DNA of 64,000 nucleotides from Sphingomonas sp. SORGH_AS_0950 (lineage in GTDB: Bacteria; Pseudomonadota; Alphaproteobacteria; Sphingomonadales; Sphingomonadaceae), in assembly GCF_030818415.1 (NCBI RefSeq), contig NZ_JAUTAE010000003.1:62001-126000 (forward strand), in the 5' to 3' direction. Position numbers and translations under genes: made by a program. Position 1 is the first letter of the stretch; every line of letters begins with the position of its first letter. A model generated the notes under the pieces. It saw only the letters and a list, made by a program, of their open reading frames with translations, was not told where the DNA came from and did no database searches. Positions 54,294 through 63,308 of this stretch are shown piece by piece.

Positions 54294-54574
54294 TCGGCAT
54301 CTCCCTTCTAGATGCGGGTGACGGTAGCGGCATCCTTGGAACACAGAACCAGTAGTCCAACCGGTGCAAGGGTGGCCGTGATGCTCTCAATAGCATCGGC
54401 GATGACCAACCGTCGACTGCGAAGGTCACGTTGAAGCGGCCGCCAGAAGTAATGTGCTCGCGAATTTTTGAGTAACCTGCCAACTCATTCCCCCCACTCC
54501 GCGTTGGATTGATTTCATTCCAAATTGCTAGTTTTTTACTTGGTCATGTCTCCTTATGAGGGATGGCAGGATAT
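54294..54574. other. Divergent intergenic region, likely oriT zone
   Basis: About 280 bases between the leftward small gene and the rightward mob operon. The position next to mobC and relaxase makes this the most likely site of the transfer origin, but no nick sequence can be assigned with confidence. Confidence 0.35.
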
Positions 54575-54611
54575 GCCTCATGGCACCAATGTATACATTG
54601 GCACATGAGGC
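54575..54611. repeat. Near-perfect palindrome upstream of/within mobC start
   Basis: GCCTCATGGCACCAATGTAT runs into its inverted partner, centred on GTATAC at about 54591-54596, with one mismatch and a one-base bulge over 37 bases. It overlaps a possible mobC start (ATG 54580). It could be an operator for autorepression by the RHH protein MobC or an oriT inverted repeat. Confidence 0.65.
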
Positions 54612-55215
54612 GCCGCTGCACGGGGCTCGAAGGATGATCGTCACCACGCGGATTTCCGATCAACTGGCTGAAGAGATCGACCGTGTCGCAGCGGCGAACG
54701 GCCAGACCCGTAGTGCCTGGATGGCGAACGCGCTGGCCCGCGCTGCGCTGTCGGATGAAAGCCTGGCGCTACCCGTGATGCCGGTGCAGGGGAGGGGCCA
54801 TCCTGACGATCATATCCGCGTGACGATCCGGCTCTACCGAAGCGAGATCAAGAGCATCGACGCCGTTGCCGCGCCGATGGGGCTCACCCGGAACGAATGG
54901 ATCAAGCGAACCTTGCGCTGGCAGCTTTGGGACAAGGCCGCGCTGCTCAGGCTCGCTCCCGCGACCCAGGCGGAGATCGGTAAGATTCGTAAACAGGTTC
55001 TCGCGATCGGGCGTAATATCAACCAAGCCGTCCATGCCATGAACGCTGCGAACCAGCCCGAAAGCTCGCTCGACATCGCCCGCATCGCCGAGCCGTTCAT
55101 GGAGAAATGTGCGGAGGTTAAAGCTGTCCTCTTCGCGACGCGTCGTGTCCTTGCGGCATCGATCGGGGGTGAGATCGCCTACTGGACCGGGCGTCACGAG
55201 GCGCCGATCGAATGA
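54580..55215 (+). CDS. MobC-like mobilization protein (RHH)
   Basis: About 211 residues from ATG 54580, with AGGA nine bases upstream. Frame-compatible starts are 54556 and 54634; the last gives MIVTTRISDQLAEEIDRV, a typical RHH beginning. A second RHH-like unit follows (DHIRVTIRLYRSEIKSID, then MGLTRNEWIKRTLRWQLWD) and a C-terminal helical part (EIGKIRKQVLAIGRNINQAV) that resembles the MobC/relaxosome accessory family. MobC binds oriT and loads the relaxase. Its stop overlaps the relaxase ATG (ATGA). Confidence 0.75.
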   Translation: MAPMYTLAHEAPLHGARRMIVTTRISDQLAEEIDRVAAANGQTRSAWMANALARAALSDESLALPVMPVQGRGHPDDHIRVTIRLYRSEIKSIDAVAAPMGLTRNEWIKRTLRWQLWDKAALLRLAPATQAEIGKIRKQVLAIGRNINQAVHAMNAANQPESSLDIARIAEPFMEKCAEVKAVLFATRRVLAASIGGEIAYWTGRHEAPIE

Positions 55216-56750
55216 GCTTTCGCTTCTCTCCTGGCACCATGGACTCCATGGCGGGCGTGTTCGCTCCGCCCAAGAAGTATCGCCTTGGCGCCGGGGGAGG
55301 GAGCCCGAAGGCACCGAAGGCGGGTGGCACGATCCTCGGATTTGCCGTCGCCTCGATGTTCCCGAAGCCGGCAGCGTCGGGTGGCACTTCGCGCCCGAGC
55401 TATCAGGCAAAGGCGGCGTTTGGTGGTGGCCCGCAAGTGCGCATGAGCGGCCGCGCCGTCATGACCGCCGAACGCACGGCGCGTCGCGTTCCGGAGGCTG
55501 TCGTACGGGTCACAGGTCGCCAGCACGGGGGCGGCCACGTCCTCGCCAACTTCGCCTACATCAGTCGACTTGGTCATGCCGACGGCAAGGAGCTGGGCCT
55601 CGAAACGAGCGAAGGCGATGTGCTGCGCGATGGCCGGGACTTGCAGGAGCTCGCCAAGGAATGGCACGATTACGAGATGGATGGTGATGCCCGAAGGAAG
55701 GGGGCAACCTCGATCTCCATGATCCTCTCGATGCCGACCGGCACCGATCCCGAGCGACTGAAGAGCGCCGCCCTCGACTTCGCACGCGAGGAGTTTGCGA
55801 ACCGCTCGTGGGTCGCATCGCTCCATACCGATCGCGACCACCCGCACGTCCACCTGACCATCGCGCGGCGCGATCATGACGGCCGTCGCTTTCATCCCAA
55901 TCGTGACGACCTGTTTCGTTACCGTCAGCGGTTCGCCGAAAAGCTCCGCGGCCGTGGGATCGAGGCGAACGCCACGCCTGCACGAGCGCGTGGGATCGAT
56001 CCCAGGCATGAACCGATCGCCGCCATCAAGATGCGCGGGAAAGGGCTCGTCCCCCAACTCGACAAGTCACGCGCGCAGCGGGCGCAGCGGTTTCATGCGC
56101 TCAGTACGCCCGACCCGGTCAAGGCATTCCTTGCCGAGCGTCAGGCTGTGGTTCTCGCTACCTATCAGCGCTCGATCGATGAGCTTTCGGCGTCCCCATC
56201 CGCAGCGGACCAGATCGTCGCGCAAAGCCTGGCTCGCTTTGTGGAGACGATGCCCGCCCCAGAGCCGAACTGGTCTCGAGCAATGGCAGCGACCGAGGCG
56301 CTTGACCGGGATGGCCAGGACGAGCCATCGGCGGGAAGGTCCGTCGCGCGTGGCACCCGCCAGCTCGAGCAGCGCGATCGCGAGGATTCGATGGCCGAGC
56401 GGCTTCGCGCACTTAGCGATTCCCTATCCTCGCCACTCTCGAACAATGTCGTTCTCGAGCCACGCAATCCCGGCAGGGAAGATCCGGTTCGATCGAAGCC
56501 AACCTCACGGCTGGGCGAGGATCGTTCGCGAGCCGACGATCCCGGCGGTTCTGATGGCAGGGGAGGGCGTCAATCCCGTCCGCCGGGGCTCATGACAGAC
56601 CGTCTTCGCGCATTATTGGATGAGAAGATCGAGCCGACGAAGCCGCTGGACGCCAACCAGGCGAACGAAACACTGCGGCAGTCCGAGGAGCGTGATCGGG
56701 AACGGCGGGAACGGGATCGACCGACCCACAGGGGAGGGCCGCGTCGATGA
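55212..56750 (+). CDS. MOB relaxase (MobA/VirD2-like)
   Basis: 512 residues. The N-terminal third contains the relaxase core: HVLANFAYISRLGHADGKEL, and near residues 203-215 the metal-binding three-His motif LHTDRDHPHVHLTIARRDHD, then RFHPNRDDLFRYRQRFAEKL. A candidate catalytic Tyr is in FAYISR. This type (MobP/VirD2-like) nicks oriT and pilots the strand into the secretion system. The C-terminal half is charged and disordered (RERRERDRPTHRGGPRR). The next gene starts inside the stop (ATGA). With virD4-virB genes downstream, the replicon looks self-transmissible or mobilizable. Confidence 0.85.
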   Translation: MSFRFSPGTMDSMAGVFAPPKKYRLGAGGGSPKAPKAGGTILGFAVASMFPKPAASGGTSRPSYQAKAAFGGGPQVRMSGRAVMTAERTARRVPEAVVRVTGRQHGGGHVLANFAYISRLGHADGKELGLETSEGDVLRDGRDLQELAKEWHDYEMDGDARRKGATSISMILSMPTGTDPERLKSAALDFAREEFANRSWVASLHTDRDHPHVHLTIARRDHDGRRFHPNRDDLFRYRQRFAEKLRGRGIEANATPARARGIDPRHEPIAAIKMRGKGLVPQLDKSRAQRAQRFHALSTPDPVKAFLAERQAVVLATYQRSIDELSASPSAADQIVAQSLARFVETMPAPEPNWSRAMAATEALDRDGQDEPSAGRSVARGTRQLEQRDREDSMAERLRALSDSLSSPLSNNVVLEPRNPGREDPVRSKPTSRLGEDRSRADDPGGSDGRGGRQSRPPGLMTDRLRALLDEKIEPTKPLDANQANETLRQSEERDRERRERDRPTHRGGPRR

Positions 56751-57742
56751 GTGCCAGCACCGATGAGGTCGCCATGGCTGTTCTATTGGATGCTGTTTCC
56801 CTGTTGCGTGGGGAGGTCGCAGCACTCGCACGCAGCAACGAAAGGGTCGAGGCTTCGCACCAGGAGCTGCATCGGCGCCTCGATGCGATCAACGCCGGAC
56901 AGGCTGCCGTCACCGATCTCGTTCCTCTCCTCGAACTGATCGCGGCACGCATCAACGACGCCCACAGCGCGTCGCAGGAAGCTTTGGCCGGCGTGCGAGA
57001 CGGCGTCGGTGACGTCCGCGGCGATCTCGCCGGCGTCGCAACCCTGATCGAAAGGCTTCTTTCGGACGCCCGCGTCGACCGGAGGCAGCACCGATCCGAT
57101 CAACAGTCGACCGCGGCGCTGATCGCCTTTGCCAGATCGGCCATGCTCGGCAACCATGCTCCCCTTCCGGTGAACGTCGAGGACGATCCGCTGCTCGAGC
57201 ACTATGTCCTGAACCAGCCACCCGATATGGCGTCGACTGATCGAGCGCTGGTGGACTGGCGCGCGTCGGTTGCTGCGGCCGACACCGCAGAGCTTATCGT
57301 GCTCCTGAAAAAGCAGGAAACACCATCGCCAACCGACACGCCCCATAGCCGCCTTCTAAGATATCGCCTTGCCGCCATTACCCGGGCGCAGCTCGAAGCG
57401 CGCAGCGTTCCCGCGCCAGCTCGGCCCACCACCACGCGGGCGGCGGATCGCTCGGCCGCCAGTTGCCTTGAGCGTTCCCTGGAACTTGCCGATCTATGGC
57501 GTGCAGGCGAAAGCCGCGCACTGTACGCCGAAGCGGAGCTGGCTGGCGCGATCGATCTTTTCGTGGCCGCGGAACGACTGGCAGACTCCTCTACGGAAGG
57601 TGTCTCACCACCGGAGCTGGTTGCCCTGCATCGCGAATTGGCGGATCGCATCGAGGCAGGCGATAGACCCAAAGTCGGTGTCGGTCGCACCTCCGCATGC
57701 TACGAGCCGACAGCCGCGGTCGGTCGGCATCAAAATCGCTAG
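56747..57742 (+). CDS. Coiled-coil hypothetical protein of the mob operon
   Basis: 331 residues, translationally coupled to the relaxase. The first 130 residues are heptad-like (VAMAVLLDAVSLLRGEVAAL, GDVRGDLAGVATLIERLLSD); then a region with conserved-looking YVLNQPPDM and RALVDWRASVAAADTAELIV; then a helical C-terminus (RSLELADLWRAGESRALYAE). I know no family. A structural or regulatory role in transfer is inference from its place. Confidence 0.6.
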   Translation: MSASTDEVAMAVLLDAVSLLRGEVAALARSNERVEASHQELHRRLDAINAGQAAVTDLVPLLELIAARINDAHSASQEALAGVRDGVGDVRGDLAGVATLIERLLSDARVDRRQHRSDQQSTAALIAFARSAMLGNHAPLPVNVEDDPLLEHYVLNQPPDMASTDRALVDWRASVAAADTAELIVLLKKQETPSPTDTPHSRLLRYRLAAITRAQLEARSVPAPARPTTTRAADRSAASCLERSLELADLWRAGESRALYAEAELAGAIDLFVAAERLADSSTEGVSPPELVALHRELADRIEAGDRPKVGVGRTSACYEPTAAVGRHQNR

Positions 57743-57844
57743 ATCCGTGTCTCCGCATTGGATCGACTTGCAACCCCGCACCTATCCGGCACAGATTCGT
57801 CAGGAACTCAGAGAAGTGTCGTCCGTCATCCAGCGTTCGAAACC

Positions 57845-57985
57845 TGGGCCGTGCAGAACGCACCAGCCGGACGGATCGGCGAACCTGAAGACATCGCTTC
57901 CGTTGTCGGCTTCCTTGCCGGGCCGGACGCCGGTTATGTCAATGGCGTCAAGCTATTCGTGGATGGAGGCCTCGCACAGATATAA
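57845..57985 (+). pseudogene. C-terminal fragment of a short-chain dehydrogenase
   Basis: The frame reads [20 protein letters not shown] followed by [19 protein letters not shown], the C-terminal end of classical SDR oxidoreductases (R-x-G-EPEDIA...Y-x-NG...VDGG). The Rossmann N-terminus and the catalytic Y-x3-K are absent, and upstream sequence in this frame is unrelated. It is the remnant of a deleted or recombined gene at the edge of the mob operon. Confidence 0.8.
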
Positions 57986-58053
57986 GCGGATGCTGGCGGC
58001 CGGACCTTTGGTCCGCCGCCTTCCCATCGGGATCAAATTCGGGAAGGGGACGG

Positions 58054-58656
58054 TCAAACGGTCAGCCAGTCGATGACGTCCGCACGACTATAGGTCTCAT
58101 CAGCAATGAAGTGCCCTTTTCCAGGTAGCTCTTCATAGTCAATCGCCACGCCGATCCGACTGGCGTGACCGCAGAAGTCCCGCATTTCAGACGCGGGCTG
58201 ATGGTCGTCCGCAGCGCCATGTATAACTTTGATCTGCGTGGCCGGTAATGGCGCGCTTAAAAGGTCCGGTGCAGTTCGGCCGGCCACGATCAAGGCGCGA
58301 CTGACGAGCGACTGCCCAGCAGCGATCCACGCACCGCGCGCTCCCATGCTGAAGCCGCTGATGGTCAGGCTCAAAGCGTCCTGGCGTGGCGCGAGCAGCG
58401 CAAGACTTGAGAACGCTGCGGTAACAAGAGCGCGTTCGCCCCAGTCCCTTCCGATTGGGCAGATGGGTGCCGCGACCATGAATGGCAGTTCCAAACCGCG
58501 ATCAACGAGGCCCGGCAAGCTCCAGCGCCGGAGCTTGCTATCATCATCCCCGCGTTCTCCGCTGCCATGGAGATACAAATGTGCGCTGGTGTACGGTCGG
58601 GCAGGTATCGCCAACCAAGTCGGGAGCGGCGTCTCCTCTACCAGCCTCATGTGCAT
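58054..58656 (-). CDS. Alpha/beta hydrolase (esterase-like)
   Basis: 200 residues. PTWLAIPARPYTSAHLYLHG then GSGERGDDDSKL gives the oxyanion-hole region, LTISGFSMGARGAWIAAGQS the nucleophile elbow (G-F-S-M-G), VIHGAADDHQPASEMRDF the acid and GKGHFIADETYSRADVIDWL the catalytic His. This is a complete alpha/beta-hydrolase triad with no signal peptide, close to the carboxylesterase/dienelactone-hydrolase-like group; the substrate is unknown. It is flanked by the SDR remnant and the transfer genes, so it is probably cargo. Confidence 0.8.
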   Translation of the reverse strand: MHMRLVEETPLPTWLAIPARPYTSAHLYLHGSGERGDDDSKLRRWSLPGLVDRGLELPFMVAAPICPIGRDWGERALVTAAFSSLALLAPRQDALSLTISGFSMGARGAWIAAGQSLVSRALIVAGRTAPDLLSAPLPATQIKVIHGAADDHQPASEMRDFCGHASRIGVAIDYEELPGKGHFIADETYSRADVIDWLTV

Positions 58657-59055
58657 ACAGGTTTATCGCGCCCTTTTGCTCATGGAGCAAGGCTTCCCAG
58701 CCTCCCGATTGGGACTGGCCTGCGAGACGGCTGACGGGAGCAAGGCCCATTCGGTAGCAACGAGAGTGACATTTTCCCGAAATCCGTTCCCGATTGGCTC
58801 TTCTCGAAACTGGCCCGTGCAAATGAAGAAACGGCTAACTCATGGCTGCCTGATCGGCTTGTCGCTGGCGGTCGGAGCCGTTGGCAGCCAGCGCGAGTAC
58901 AACGCCTCGTTTGCGAGCAGCGTCCGATGAGGGCGAGCACATTAGCAGCTAGTTTGGGCACGGTCCTACGCGCCAGTGTCAGGTGCTGGACGGTGACGTC
59001 ATTGAGCCCAACGCCTGCCTTCATCACGTCGGGCATCGATGACGCCCAATATCAT
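58657..59055. other. Gene-free stretch before virD4 end
   Basis: About 400 bases. Short frames on both strands lack ribosome sites and known motifs; possibly decayed sequence. Confidence 0.4.
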
Positions 59056-60966
59056 TCACGCTGCCTTCTTATGCACCGTGACGATATTCTCGAATAGTTT
59101 GGCGACGCGCTGTTTCGGTGGCACAGCCAGCGCCGCTTCTATCGCCACTCGATTCAATAGCGATTGGCCCTGTGTGTTCGCCGCAACGCCAGTGATTTCT
59201 TCGATACGGGGCGGAGCACCGGGTGAACCTGATATGGATTCGGCCTGGCTGGCTTCGATCACGCGGAGGCTGTTCGCCGCAACGGCGGGATCAGGCTGGA
59301 TTTGGGGCATTTGCGGTGCCGGGATGCTGGTGCGGTCGGCAAGCTTCTTTTCGGCGTAATAGCGCACCTTCCTACCGTAGGTCGCGTACATGCCGCGCCG
59401 GAAAACAATCAGGTCGTTCTCCGGGAGCAACTCGACTTCCTGCGGGAGCATGAGCGGTCGGCGTTGATCCGAATCCGAGGTCGACCCACCACCGCCACCC
59501 CACGTGCCCATCGAACGCGATCGCGCCCTGAAGGTGTAGCTGCCGAGCTGATCGGAGATTTTCTTCGCCTCCGCCAGGCCGGCGGGACGCAGGACGAGGC
59601 GAACCGCGCAGTTGCGCTCGATATCGGCCGCCACCTTGTCACCATAGACGCCCTGGATCTGCTCGATTGACTGAAACGCCGGCAGCATCCGCAGACCGTA
59701 GCCGGCGACATAGCTGAATGCGTTCGCCAGCACGCTGCATTTGCCGAGGCTGGCGAACTCGTCGAGCGCCAGCAGGACTTTGACCTGGTGCCTGTCGCCT
59801 TTCGGCAGCTCGCGCACGTTGCGATCGATGAGTTGCTGGAACAGCAGGCCGTAGATCGGGGCGACGCGGTCGAGATCGTCTGGCGAGACGCCGAGGTAGA
59901 GCGAGATCCGCTTGTCGCGAAACTCGCTCAGATCGAAATCGCTCTCCGAGGTCGCGGCATCGACATAGGGGTTCAGCCAGCCATTGATCCTGGAGGTGAC
60001 GGACTGCCGGATGCCCGTGAACGTGTTGGCCGATGACGAGGTATAATCGAGAATGGCCGACACGCACCCGGTCGACAGTGGCTTGCCGGCCTTCTGGCGG
60101 GCGGCGATGATTTTGGGAAAGCGCTTCTGCGCGTCACCCGCGGCGAACTGGCGGTACACCTCGCCTAGCGTGAACGGGAGCGCATCCTCGCCGTCATCGA
60201 CCGTCGCGGCAATGTATGCCGTGATGCCGAGAAAGGCCGTTCGGGCACCCGCCGCCCAGAATGGGTCGCCCGTCAGCGGGTCGGGATAGAGCATCGCCGC
60301 GATCTTCTGTAGCTCGTTGATGACCTCCACCGGGTCACGCCGATCGATATAGCTGAGCGGATTCCAGCGCACCGTCCGGCCGTTCGGGTCCAGTGGATTG
60401 AACAGGAGCACCTGCTGGCGCAGCATGTTCATCCGGTAGCCGGCGGTGTTGTCGTAATTCTCCTGCTTGATGTCGAGGACGACGAGAGAGTCGGGCCAGT
60501 CGAGCAGGTTCGGGATGATAACCCCGACCCCTTTGCCGGCGCGGGTAGGTGCCTCCAGCATGACATGCTCGGGGCCACCAAAGCGCATGACCTTGCCCCC
60601 GAACTTGCCCAGGACAATGCCGCTGGGAGCCAGCAGGTTGCCCTTCCTGACTTCGCCGACCCGCGCCCAGCGCGCCTCGCCATGCAATTTCTGGCGGGTG
60701 AACAGCGTCGAGATGATGGTGAAGATCGTCAGCACGATGCCGATGCCGAAGCCGATCAGGAACGGCTTGTAGACGATCGGATAGCGCCTCATGGCCCAGA
60801 GCGCGCCCGGCACCTTGTGCCACGGCGTATGGATGTTGAGGAGGTGCGAACTCCACAGGACGACGACAGCGCCGATCGCGGCGCTCATCGCCAACCCGAC
60901 GATCGCGAGGAACAGGATCGCGCCCGGCTGGGATCCTTCAGTGCTGCGCACCCATTTACCGCTCAT
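59056..60966 (-). CDS. virD4: VirD4/TraG type IV coupling protein
   Basis: 636 residues. Two N-terminal membrane segments (AILFLAIVGLAMSAAIGAVV and FLIGFGIGIVLTIFTIISTL) anchor an ATPase: Walker A LEAPTRAGKGVGVIIPNL, the SLVVLDIKQENYDNTAGYR box, and Walker B-like HQVKVLLALDEFASLGK. Coupling proteins link the relaxosome to the VirB channel and pump DNA. It is last in the leftward order virB9-virB10-virB11-virD4. Length and motifs are normal. Confidence 0.93.
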   Translation of the reverse strand: MSGKWVRSTEGSQPGAILFLAIVGLAMSAAIGAVVVLWSSHLLNIHTPWHKVPGALWAMRRYPIVYKPFLIGFGIGIVLTIFTIISTLFTRQKLHGEARWARVGEVRKGNLLAPSGIVLGKFGGKVMRFGGPEHVMLEAPTRAGKGVGVIIPNLLDWPDSLVVLDIKQENYDNTAGYRMNMLRQQVLLFNPLDPNGRTVRWNPLSYIDRRDPVEVINELQKIAAMLYPDPLTGDPFWAAGARTAFLGITAYIAATVDDGEDALPFTLGEVYRQFAAGDAQKRFPKIIAARQKAGKPLSTGCVSAILDYTSSSANTFTGIRQSVTSRINGWLNPYVDAATSESDFDLSEFRDKRISLYLGVSPDDLDRVAPIYGLLFQQLIDRNVRELPKGDRHQVKVLLALDEFASLGKCSVLANAFSYVAGYGLRMLPAFQSIEQIQGVYGDKVAADIERNCAVRLVLRPAGLAEAKKISDQLGSYTFRARSRSMGTWGGGGGSTSDSDQRRPLMLPQEVELLPENDLIVFRRGMYATYGRKVRYYAEKKLADRTSIPAPQMPQIQPDPAVAANSLRVIEASQAESISGSPGAPPRIEEITGVAANTQGQSLLNRVAIEAALAVPPKQRVAKLFENIVTVHKKAA

Positions 60967-60981
60967 GGCCCGCCACCTTTC

Positions 60982-62004
60982 TCAATCGCGAGCTTTGCTC
61001 GCGGGATCGAACCACATCCCGGTCATGCGATAGCGCGCCGATTGCCCATCTCCCGGCGGGATGCGGTGCATCTGCACGACGATGTCCACGAGCGATCGCA
61101 ACAGCGCCCGGACGTCTTGGCGATCGAGGTCGTTGCCACCCTCGGATTCCTTCACCAGCAGCGTGAGCTGCTCGAACGCGCCCTCCGGCGTGTTGGCATG
61201 GATCGTCGTGATCGAACCCGGATGACCGGAGTTGACGTTGCGGAGATAGAAGAAGGCGGTGCCGTCGCGCAGCTCCTGCAAGAGAATGCGATCGGGCCGC
61301 ATCCGCAGCGCCGATTCCAGCAACTCCTTCGCGCCCGCCTTCTGGAGGCCCTTGCCGTCCTTCGCGTACATCATGTGGACGCGGTTGCGATGAGGTACGA
61401 CCAACTCCCGCGTGTCCTCGATCGTGAGAATCCGCTCATAGTCGGGGATCAGCTTGATGAGCCCCTTTGAAAAGCTGGTCTTGCCCGAACCGGTCGCGCC
61501 CGAAATAAGGATGTTCTTCCGGCTCTCTACGGCCAGTTTGAAGAACGCCTTCCATTCCCCGGCATCGCGCAGCCGCATCAGTTCGGTATCGACCTCGGCA
61601 TGAAGCCCGTGCGCCCGTACTTCGCTGAACAGGCCCGCCCGCTCGAAATCATCAACGTCCATCGTCACGCCGGACGCTTTGCGGATCGTGATCGAGATGA
61701 AGCCTTGCTCCACCGCGGGCGGCACGACGACCTGCGCGCGCTCGCCGCCCGGCAGGACCGAAGAGCAGACCGGATATTCCGAGTTGATGTCCTGCTTCGT
61801 GAGACCGGCAATCAGTTTTGCAAGGGTCATGAGCGCCGCGTTGTCCAACGCCGGTTCCTCATGCCATTCCCATCCGCTCCGCGTTTCCAGGCCGATCATC
61901 CCCGGCTGGTTGATGACCAGCTCGGTGACGTCCGCGCGCGCGAGGTGCCGCCCGATCGGTTCGGCATTATGCTCGTAGATCAGCGAACTGCCGGTGGACG
62001 CCAT
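60982..62004 (-). CDS. virB11: VirB11 traffic ATPase
   Basis: 340 residues. Walker A ILISGATGSGKTSFSKGLIK, the Asp box RILTIEDTRELVVPHRN, Walker B MRPDRILLQELRDGTAFFYL, then the His box GHPGSITTIHANTPEGAFEQ. These are complete for VirB11, the hexameric inner-face ATPase of type IV secretion. It lies four bases after virB10 and fifteen before virD4. Confidence 0.94.
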   Translation of the reverse strand: MASTGSSLIYEHNAEPIGRHLARADVTELVINQPGMIGLETRSGWEWHEEPALDNAALMTLAKLIAGLTKQDINSEYPVCSSVLPGGERAQVVVPPAVEQGFISITIRKASGVTMDVDDFERAGLFSEVRAHGLHAEVDTELMRLRDAGEWKAFFKLAVESRKNILISGATGSGKTSFSKGLIKLIPDYERILTIEDTRELVVPHRNRVHMMYAKDGKGLQKAGAKELLESALRMRPDRILLQELRDGTAFFYLRNVNSGHPGSITTIHANTPEGAFEQLTLLVKESEGGNDLDRQDVRALLRSLVDIVVQMHRIPPGDGQSARYRMTGMWFDPASKARD

Positions 62005-62008
62005 ACGC

Positions 62009-63307
62009 TCAGCGCCTCAATCCGATCTCATAGACCGAGCGGAAATCGAAGTCCTTCGCGACGAAGATCGCAGCCGTGTCACCCTGGTTCTTCGTCAGGA
62101 TCGGACGGATCTGCATCGTCTGCTGGAGCACGGTCTGGCCTGTCGTGCTCGGCACCTGCGTCGTGTTGCTGCCGTTGCCGGCGAGCGCGCGCCCGGCGAT
62201 GTTGGAGGCGTCCTCCAGCACGGAAATCACCAGCCCCAGGCCGAACCGCGCCCAGAATTGCGTATCGACGCCACCCGGCAGACCAGCTCGGCCGAGGCTG
62301 TCCGCAGCCGGCGAGCCCAGATCGATCGCGACGCCGCGCGGCGTGAGGGCCCGCGTCCACACGACGAACAGGCGCGCCTGCCCCTGCGTGATGCCGCCAG
62401 CATATTGGCCCAGCACCTTCGTCCCCTTGTCGAGAAGGACAATGCGGCCATTCTCCGAATAGACGTCATGATTGATGACGCAGGAGACGAACCCAGCCTG
62501 TGTCGAGTTGATCGCCGTCTGGAGCGTGCAGGGGATGACTGTCCCGGCACTCAGGAGGAGGTTGCGATCCCCGACCGTCGTCGCACGTATCGTCTGAATC
62601 GCCGAGTGGCCAAGCTGGTCGCTGAAATCGCTCGGCCCCTTCGTCGGTCTGGTCGCTGCGTCGTCCGCCGGATCTCCGAAGCCGCTCGCCCCTACCCGCT
62701 GTCGCCTGACGGCGGATTGATCGCCATCGGTCTGATCCTCGGCACCAGCCTGCACCTGGGACACCCCATCGCCTGAAAGGTTGGTGCCGGAGGCCGCTCC
62801 CGTGCTGCCGAACGCCATGATCGGCGATCGCCGCGCCGCGTCCGCCATCATGCGCGCCTGCTCGGCACGGCGCTGCGCTGGTGACTGTTGGCCGTTCGAC
62901 GCCGCTCCGGTGCCCGACGAGGCCGCCACGGTGTTGCCGCTGGCATCGACCGTGGTCTGTCCGGCCGTGCCCGCGATCGGCCGGCCGAAGACGTCGGTCG
63001 CCGGCGCCCCGGGTTGGCCGAGCTGACCCGCCAGGGCGGCGCGCTGCGCATCGGGCGAGTTCATCACGTCGTCCACCGACCGCTCGCTCGCCTTGGCCGG
63101 CTGCGCCGTGGTCGTCGTCGTCGCGGGGCGATGGAAGACACCATAGCCGATCGCAATGCCGCCCACGGCACTCATCAGGCCGATGCCGGCGCCGATGAGC
63201 GCGATGTTGCCCCAACCGCCGCGGCGCTCGACAGCGCCATCCTTCTCGCTCGGGGGGACGGTGTCGGCGCCGACCTCGCCGCCCCGGTCAATCAGGTTGC
63301 CGACCAT
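62009..63307 (-). CDS. virB10: VirB10 core-channel protein
   Basis: 432 residues. One inner-membrane segment (IALIGAGIGLMSAVGGIAIG, about 35-55), a flexible Ala/Gln-rich periplasmic linker, and the C-terminal TrbI/VirB10 domain: NLLLSAGTVIPCTLQTAINS, YSENGRIVLLDKGTKVLGQY, then the outer-membrane crown region (GLPGGVDTQFWARFGLGLVI). It spans both membranes of the VirB channel. It starts one base after the virB9 stop. Confidence 0.93.
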   Translation of the reverse strand: MVGNLIDRGGEVGADTVPPSEKDGAVERRGGWGNIALIGAGIGLMSAVGGIAIGYGVFHRPATTTTTAQPAKASERSVDDVMNSPDAQRAALAGQLGQPGAPATDVFGRPIAGTAGQTTVDASGNTVAASSGTGAASNGQQSPAQRRAEQARMMADAARRSPIMAFGSTGAASGTNLSGDGVSQVQAGAEDQTDGDQSAVRRQRVGASGFGDPADDAATRPTKGPSDFSDQLGHSAIQTIRATTVGDRNLLLSAGTVIPCTLQTAINSTQAGFVSCVINHDVYSENGRIVLLDKGTKVLGQYAGGITQGQARLFVVWTRALTPRGVAIDLGSPAADSLGRAGLPGGVDTQFWARFGLGLVISVLEDASNIAGRALAGNGSNTTQVPSTTGQTVLQQTMQIRPILTKNQGDTAAIFVAKDFDFRSVYEIGLRR

Positions 63308-63308
63308 G

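Noticed and set aside
54294..54574. Exact oriT nick site (CCTG-type sequence near 54476)
   Set aside because: A short CCTGC match is too common to assign without a conserved flanking inverted repeat.
58680..59036. 118-codon minus frame after virD4
   Set aside because: No recognisable motif or ribosome site; could be decayed sequence, but support is insufficient.
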